A stretch of DNA of 64,000 nt from Coix lacryma-jobi var. lacryma-jobi (lineage: Eukaryota > Streptophyta > Magnoliopsida > Poales > Poaceae). Below the pieces are notes generated by a model, which was given only the letters and a program-made list of their open reading frames with translations, was not told the origin of the DNA and searched no databases. The stretch is from positions 117,733,131 through 117,797,130 of the forward strand of contig CM019825.1 in the NCBI GenBank assembly GCA_009763385.1. Direction: 5' to 3'. Shown here in pieces: positions 60,013 to 64,000 of this stretch (position 1 is its first letter; each line of letters begins with the position of its first letter). A program made the position numbers and the translations under genes.

Positions 60013-62148
60013 TGCGGATACATGGGTGTATGCCGAGTCTCTGTGTGATGAGTGATTGTCAACGGAGATGATGCGCATGTTCTTTGGCTTGTGTTGTGCA
60101 GGTGTCGAGCACGGAGACAGTGGTCGATGGGGGTGAAGGTCAAGTTGCGACGTGTCGTGCCGACGGACCGGGCGCGATGAAGGATGGGCGTGCCGTGCGG
60201 CGGACGTGCCATGCCGATGTATCGGACGGTGAAGGGCGGACGTGACTTGGACTGATGGACTGGAGGCCGGAGGATCAGCTGTGGTGGCTGGCAGCCTGCG
60301 ACAGCGACAAGCGGAGAAGTGCGATCATGTCGATGGAAGGGGTGCACAGGCGGTGCATCCCTCTACGACGCCGGTTTGTTGGTAGAGCCCGGGAAAAACC
60401 AACGGTGGACGGTTTCCAGGTTTGGGCCTCAAAACTGGGTGCTGGGTTTCCAGGTTGAGCCACAAAACCTGGGCGCGACGGTTTTTCCAGGTTGAGCCTC
60501 AAAACCTGGGCGTGGGCCGGTTTCCGAGTTTGGGCCTCAAAACTCGGGCGCGGACGGTTTCCGAGTTTGGCCACAAAACTCGGGCTGGAGGCGGTGGTTT
60601 CCCGGTTTGGGCCTCAAAACCGGGGGCTGATGGAAAAGGCTGGTTTCCCGGTTTGGGCCACAAAACCGGGGGTGCAGAGTGTGGCGGCACGTGGCGGCGA
60701 TCTGAAGGTTGCGTGGAGGCGACGCGGAAGACCGTGCGGGCGTGGCCGTCGGATCTACCTACCACCAGCGGGTGGACTAGAATAGCCTTAGGGTTAGGCT
60801 GGTCCGCTCTGTAAATACAGTAGTGAGGGGTAGAGTAGGAAATAGGCTTAGGCTAGGTAGTATAAGTAGTCTAGGGGAGACACCCTCCTCCTATCTCAGT
60901 TAGCGCAGTCTTTTGCTTCCTAGCACCAGGTTTCCACTCTCCCATCCCTGCTTTAGCTAGTTGAGATCCGCAGAGAGACTCCACTCTGTGTACTGTTGAT
61001 TCGAGGAAGTGAGGCCGTATCCTCACCTTGGAGCACTGATCGAGGCTTGATTCTTGATTTGCGTCCTTGATTCGAGTTCGTGGTGTGATTTCCGTTTTGC
61101 TTGTGTTCTTCGCGGAATCCTTTTTGCTCCACGATTTTCCCGTCGCTTGATCTCTTTGCTGTTCATCTTTTGCAATTCCGTTTGAACCAAGTTGTTCTAG
61201 ATCGTGAGGCACTTCTTTCCACCGAAGGAATCATCCTCTAACCTCACGGTCTAGGAGATCGATCGATTTTTTTTTTCGGGTCACTTTTCTTCTCTTCCCC
61301 GTAACTCTTCGATTCACCGTTTTGGAGTTAGTTTCGAGCCATGATCTCTTAGAGATAGCTCACTAACCTCCTTGTGACTTCACTCACCCAAGTTTGATCC
61401 CTAGAGGATTTGTTTTTGGGTGAGTTCTAGTCGAATCGGTGGACGAACAGTGAATTCGCGGAGTGACCGGACGCATCATTCATCGACCGGACGCTGCTAC
61501 AGTGCGTCCGGTGGTTGAAACTCTGTCTGAGTTCTTTTGTTTGACCGGACGCTCTGTTCAAATCACGACCGGACGCTCCCTTCAGTGAGTCCGGTCAGAA
61601 ACAGAGAGGTTCCAGAAACGTTTTTCTGTGACCGGACGCGTCCGATGGCCAGTGACCGGACCCTCTGGTGAGTCCGATCGTTTTTCGGTGTTTCGTTTTG
61701 CTCGACCGACGCTGGTTTTTGGAACTGATCGGAAGCGCTGCTCGCACTGTTCCCGTGTTTTTGTCTCATCCGACCGGACGCTCAGTGAACGACCGGACGC
61801 TTGAGCTCCGTGCGTCCGGTCGCGAACAGAGAGCTCCCAGAGCTATTTTCTGACGACCGGACGCAGGCCAGAGTCCGGTCGCTGCTGTTTCGCGCGTTTT
61901 CGTTCTCGGCTCGTTCGTCTTGATCGGATTTGAGTTCCGTATTTTGGGTTGGCTTTCTAGAGTTGTCTAGTGTCCCGCTGTGCTTCTAGGAAGCATCACC
62001 CTACATCTGGGGTCGTGGACATTAGCAAGCTCTAGGTTTCGCTTTGGGGGTTGATCTTGGGACAGTGGCATCTAGTTTCCGAAAGGAAATTTTAAAGCTC
62101 CCATTCACCCCCCCTATGGTCGCTTTCGGGTAGCTTCTCGGTCCTTCA
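60013..62148 (+). repeat. 3' LTR of Sirevirus C (2,136 bp)
   Basis: Matches the 5' LTR throughout. Differences are mainly missing or added single bases and short units, for example one motif pair lost near 61857. It ends TCGGTCCTTCA and is followed by the GGAGA duplication. Confidence 0.93.
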
Positions 62149-62153
62149 GGAGA
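62149..62153. repeat. Right target-site duplication of Sirevirus C (GGAGA)
   Basis: Matches 50067-50071 and marks the return to Sirevirus B gag. Confidence 0.95.
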
Positions 62154-62388
62154 ACGCTCGAACTCAGGAAGGAAGATGCTGGCAAGAGTGTGTTACGAGC
62201 CTTGGAGTTGGCCTCATGCTGGTCAATCTGGATCTGACCCACACGAGCCGCAAGGACCTCGTACTCAGCATTCTCGCATATTTCCAAACAGAAGAACTGA
62301 TGCTGCAGAGTTAGACATGCATCTGAATCTTCCAATAGGGATAGTTTGTCCCATCTACGTAGGGAGCCTTGCCGTTCCCTCGATCCAT
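62154..62388 (-). pseudogene. Gag N-terminus of Sirevirus B
   Basis: From the ATG at 62386-62388 (MDRGNGKAP) the frame resembles the first 78 or so residues of gag in A, including AEYEVLAARVGQIQIDQHEA. A TAA-type stop and small indels break it near 62310. It continues at 50066 across the C insertion. Confidence 0.8.
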
Positions 62389-62437
62389 GTCGCCCTTAGG
62401 ATCCGAAACCGATTAAGGTAGAGAAGATCCTTAACCG

Positions 62438-62449
62438 GCTCTGATACCA
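62438..62449 (-). promoter_or_regulatory. Primer-binding site of Sirevirus B
   Basis: TGGTATCAGAGC on the minus strand, two bases inside the LTR end at 62452. Confidence 0.93.
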
Positions 62450-62451
62450 AT

Positions 62452-62529
62452 TGAAGGACCGAATTGGCAACCAGAGGGGGGGTGAATGGGAGCCTCAATT
62501 TCAACTCGTGAAATGGATGGCCCTTGTCC
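62452..62529 (-). repeat. 3' end of the 5' LTR of Sirevirus B, cut by D
   Basis: The 78 bases match the first 78 bases of the left LTR (25548 onward) with few differences, then stop at TTGTCC, where LTR D begins. The rest should lie right of D, outside the window. Confidence 0.88.
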
Positions 62530-64000
62530 AGCGGATACATGGGTGTATGCCGAGTCTCTGAGTGAGAGGATGAGTGATGTCAACTGGGATAATGCGCATG
62601 TTCTTTGGCTTGTGTTGTGCAAGTGTCAAGCACAGATACAGTGATAAGAGGCAAGGTGAAGGTCAAGTAGAGACGTGTCGTGCGATGGACCAAGAGTGGC
62701 GAAGGGCGGACGAGAGCTTGGACTGAGGGACCAGTGGCCCGAGGATCAGCTGTGGTGACTGGCAGCCTGGGACAGCAACGAGCGAAGACTTGCGGGCACG
62801 GTGTTGTTTGGGTTGAGGACCTGGGGACACGTGTCGGTGGACGGGGTGCACGAGCGGTGCATCTCTTCTACGGCTCAGTTTGGTGGTTGAGCCACAGAAA
62901 AACCACCGAGTGGACGGTTTCCAGGTTTGGGCCCCAAAACCTGGGCGCTGATGGTTTCCGAGTTTGGGCCACAAAACTCGGGTTGAGGACGGTTTCCAGG
63001 TTTGGGCCTCAAAACCTAGGTTGTGCGGGTTTTCTGAGTTTAGGCCACAAACTCAGGCTATGGGGTGGTTTCCCGGTTTGGGCCTCAAAACGGGGGTTGG
63101 TTGTGAAGGCTTGGTTTCCCGGTTAGGCACAAAACGGGGGTGCGATGTCGGGAAAAGGACAAGCAGAGCGGTGGCGGCACGTGGCGGAGATTAGTGAGGT
63201 TGCGTCGAGGCAACGCTACCAGTTGTGCAGGCGTGGCCGTCGGATCACCACCTACCACGAGTTGGTCCAGAATAACCCTAGGGTTTAGCTGGTTCGCTCT
63301 GTAATTAGAGAGGGGTAGAGTAGATGAATTAGAATTAGGATAAGTAGAGGGAGACACCCTCCTCCCATTCTATCTCAGTCATTTGCTCTTTGCTTCTAGG
63401 GTTCCTGCTCTCCCAATCCCCTGCTGTAGCTACTGAGATCCGCAGAGAATCATACCTCTGTGTACTGGAGATTTTGAGGAAGTGAGGCCGTAACCTCACT
63501 ATTGTAGCGTGTGGTAGCCACACGGTTGCAGATCGATGACTTGATTCGCATTTTGTTCGTGTTCTTCGCGTTCTTCATCTCCACGATTTTCCCATCACTC
63601 GATCTCCCTCTCTATTGCGTCTTTGTGAAATCCGTTTGAATCAACTTGTCCTTTATAGCGAGGAGATCATTTCCACCGAAGGAATTCATCTAACTCCTCA
63701 CGAACAAGTAGATCGGGTTGATTTCGTTTTCCTGGCGCTTTTTCATTCATACTCCTCCCTTTCGATTTCCCGGTGTTTGAGTTGATTTGAGCGGATGATT
63801 TCTTGGGGATAGTCTCCTAACTACCTCGTGATCATCTTCTCCAAGTTTGGGAACGTGGGATTGAGTTGTTTCGGATTCGAGCGGATTCATGAGAGGGGCG
63901 ACTGAAATTGCCCTCTCTGTTCATCCGCGGACAGTCCGCCACTGGGGGCGCGGACAGTCGCGCGTCGGGGATCAGCCGAGTCAGTGGCCGTGTTCTTCGG
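62530..64000 (+). repeat. LTR of Sirevirus-type element D, partial (runs off the right edge)
   Basis: Begins AGCGGATACATGGGTGTATG, matching the start of the C LTR except for the first base. U3 hairpins lie at about 62880-63140, and CGGACAGTCCGCC-type motifs begin at about 63925, as in R/U5 of A. It is more diverged from C than the two C LTRs are from each other. Coding parts would lie beyond the window. Confidence 0.85.

Larger units (their letters stand above)
50072..62148 (+). mobile_element. Sirevirus C, complete (12,077 bp), plus strand
   Basis: Both LTRs, PBS, gag, pol, 3' noncoding region and PPT are present in order, with a perfect 5-bp target duplication GGAGA. The insertion into gag of Sirevirus B is unambiguous because B resumes at 62154. 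The LTRs differ mainly by 1-2 base indels and very few substitutions. Gag is open for 479 codons, but the rest of gag and pol switch frame many times. Either C is an old copy with unusual decay, or the sequence here contains indel errors and C is a young element. Confidence 0.95.
25548..62529 (-). mobile_element. Sirevirus B, minus strand, split by G2, C and D
   Basis: The pieces, in transcript order from the right, are: start of the 5' LTR (62452-62529, cut by D), PBS, gag N-terminus (62388-62154), gag remainder (50066-47637, after insertion C), protease/integrase (47571-46507), then after G2 the copy continuing from protease to RNase H (32463-29134), 3' noncoding region, PPT and 3' LTR (25548-27587). 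Gag and pol are nearly identical in layout to A. Integrase sequence is present on both sides of G2. In-frame stops make it non-autonomous. Confidence 0.88.

Overview
The window is a stack of transposable elements from a grass nuclear genome. The lineages point to Poaceae, and a panicoid host is my best guess: Maximus/SIRE-type Ty1/copia elements (Sireviruses) with about 2-kb LTRs, a Tat-lineage Ty3/gypsy element carrying an antisense gene, an Athila/Tat-type gypsy LTR, a CACTA transposon with tnp2 and a Ulp1-like protease gene, a LINE remnant and a Tourist-like MITE. I found no convincing host gene. Coding sequence is almost all gag, pol or transposase, and most of it is broken.

Layout. 1-2846: the 5' part (minus strand) of a gypsy element G1 (gag, PBS, 5' LTR), inserted in the 3' LTR of Sirevirus A. 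2847-12752: Sirevirus A, minus strand, with 3' noncoding region, full-length pol, gag, PBS and 5' LTR. 12753-14671: an old copia LTR end and a LINE 3' remnant. 14672-20886: a CACTA element bounded by AAT duplications. 20887-23830: apparently low-copy DNA with a 441-bp MITE. 23831-25547: truncated LTR and 3'-region fragments. 25548 to the right edge: Sirevirus B, minus strand, split three times: by gypsy G2 (32464-46506) in pol, by Sirevirus C (50072-62148, plus strand, GGAGA target duplication) in gag, and by Sirevirus-type LTR D (from about 62530) in its 5' LTR.

How the parts work together. Each Sirevirus has the usual plan: LTR, initiator-Met PBS, gag with two zinc knuckles and a coiled coil, pol (protease, integrase, RT, RNase H), a 1.7-kb 3' noncoding region, polypurine tract, LTR. 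G2 has gag-pol in one frame, plus an oppositely transcribed spliced gene with its own TATA box.

The most interesting signal is noncoding. All three Sireviruses carry, before the polypurine tract, an ordered series of small two-stem hairpin modules whose stems differ between modules but stay complementary. Some modules are preceded by a copy of the LTR-end/PBS junction. A second family of 7-8 hairpins with covarying stems sits in U3 of each LTR, and a third array of short CpG-rich motifs sits in R/U5. Other notable points: G2 is flanked by equal 1,038-bp direct copies of its target instead of a 5-bp duplication; B has decayed by in-frame nonsense changes only; and C and D differ mainly by 1-2 base indels, which may reflect sequence quality.
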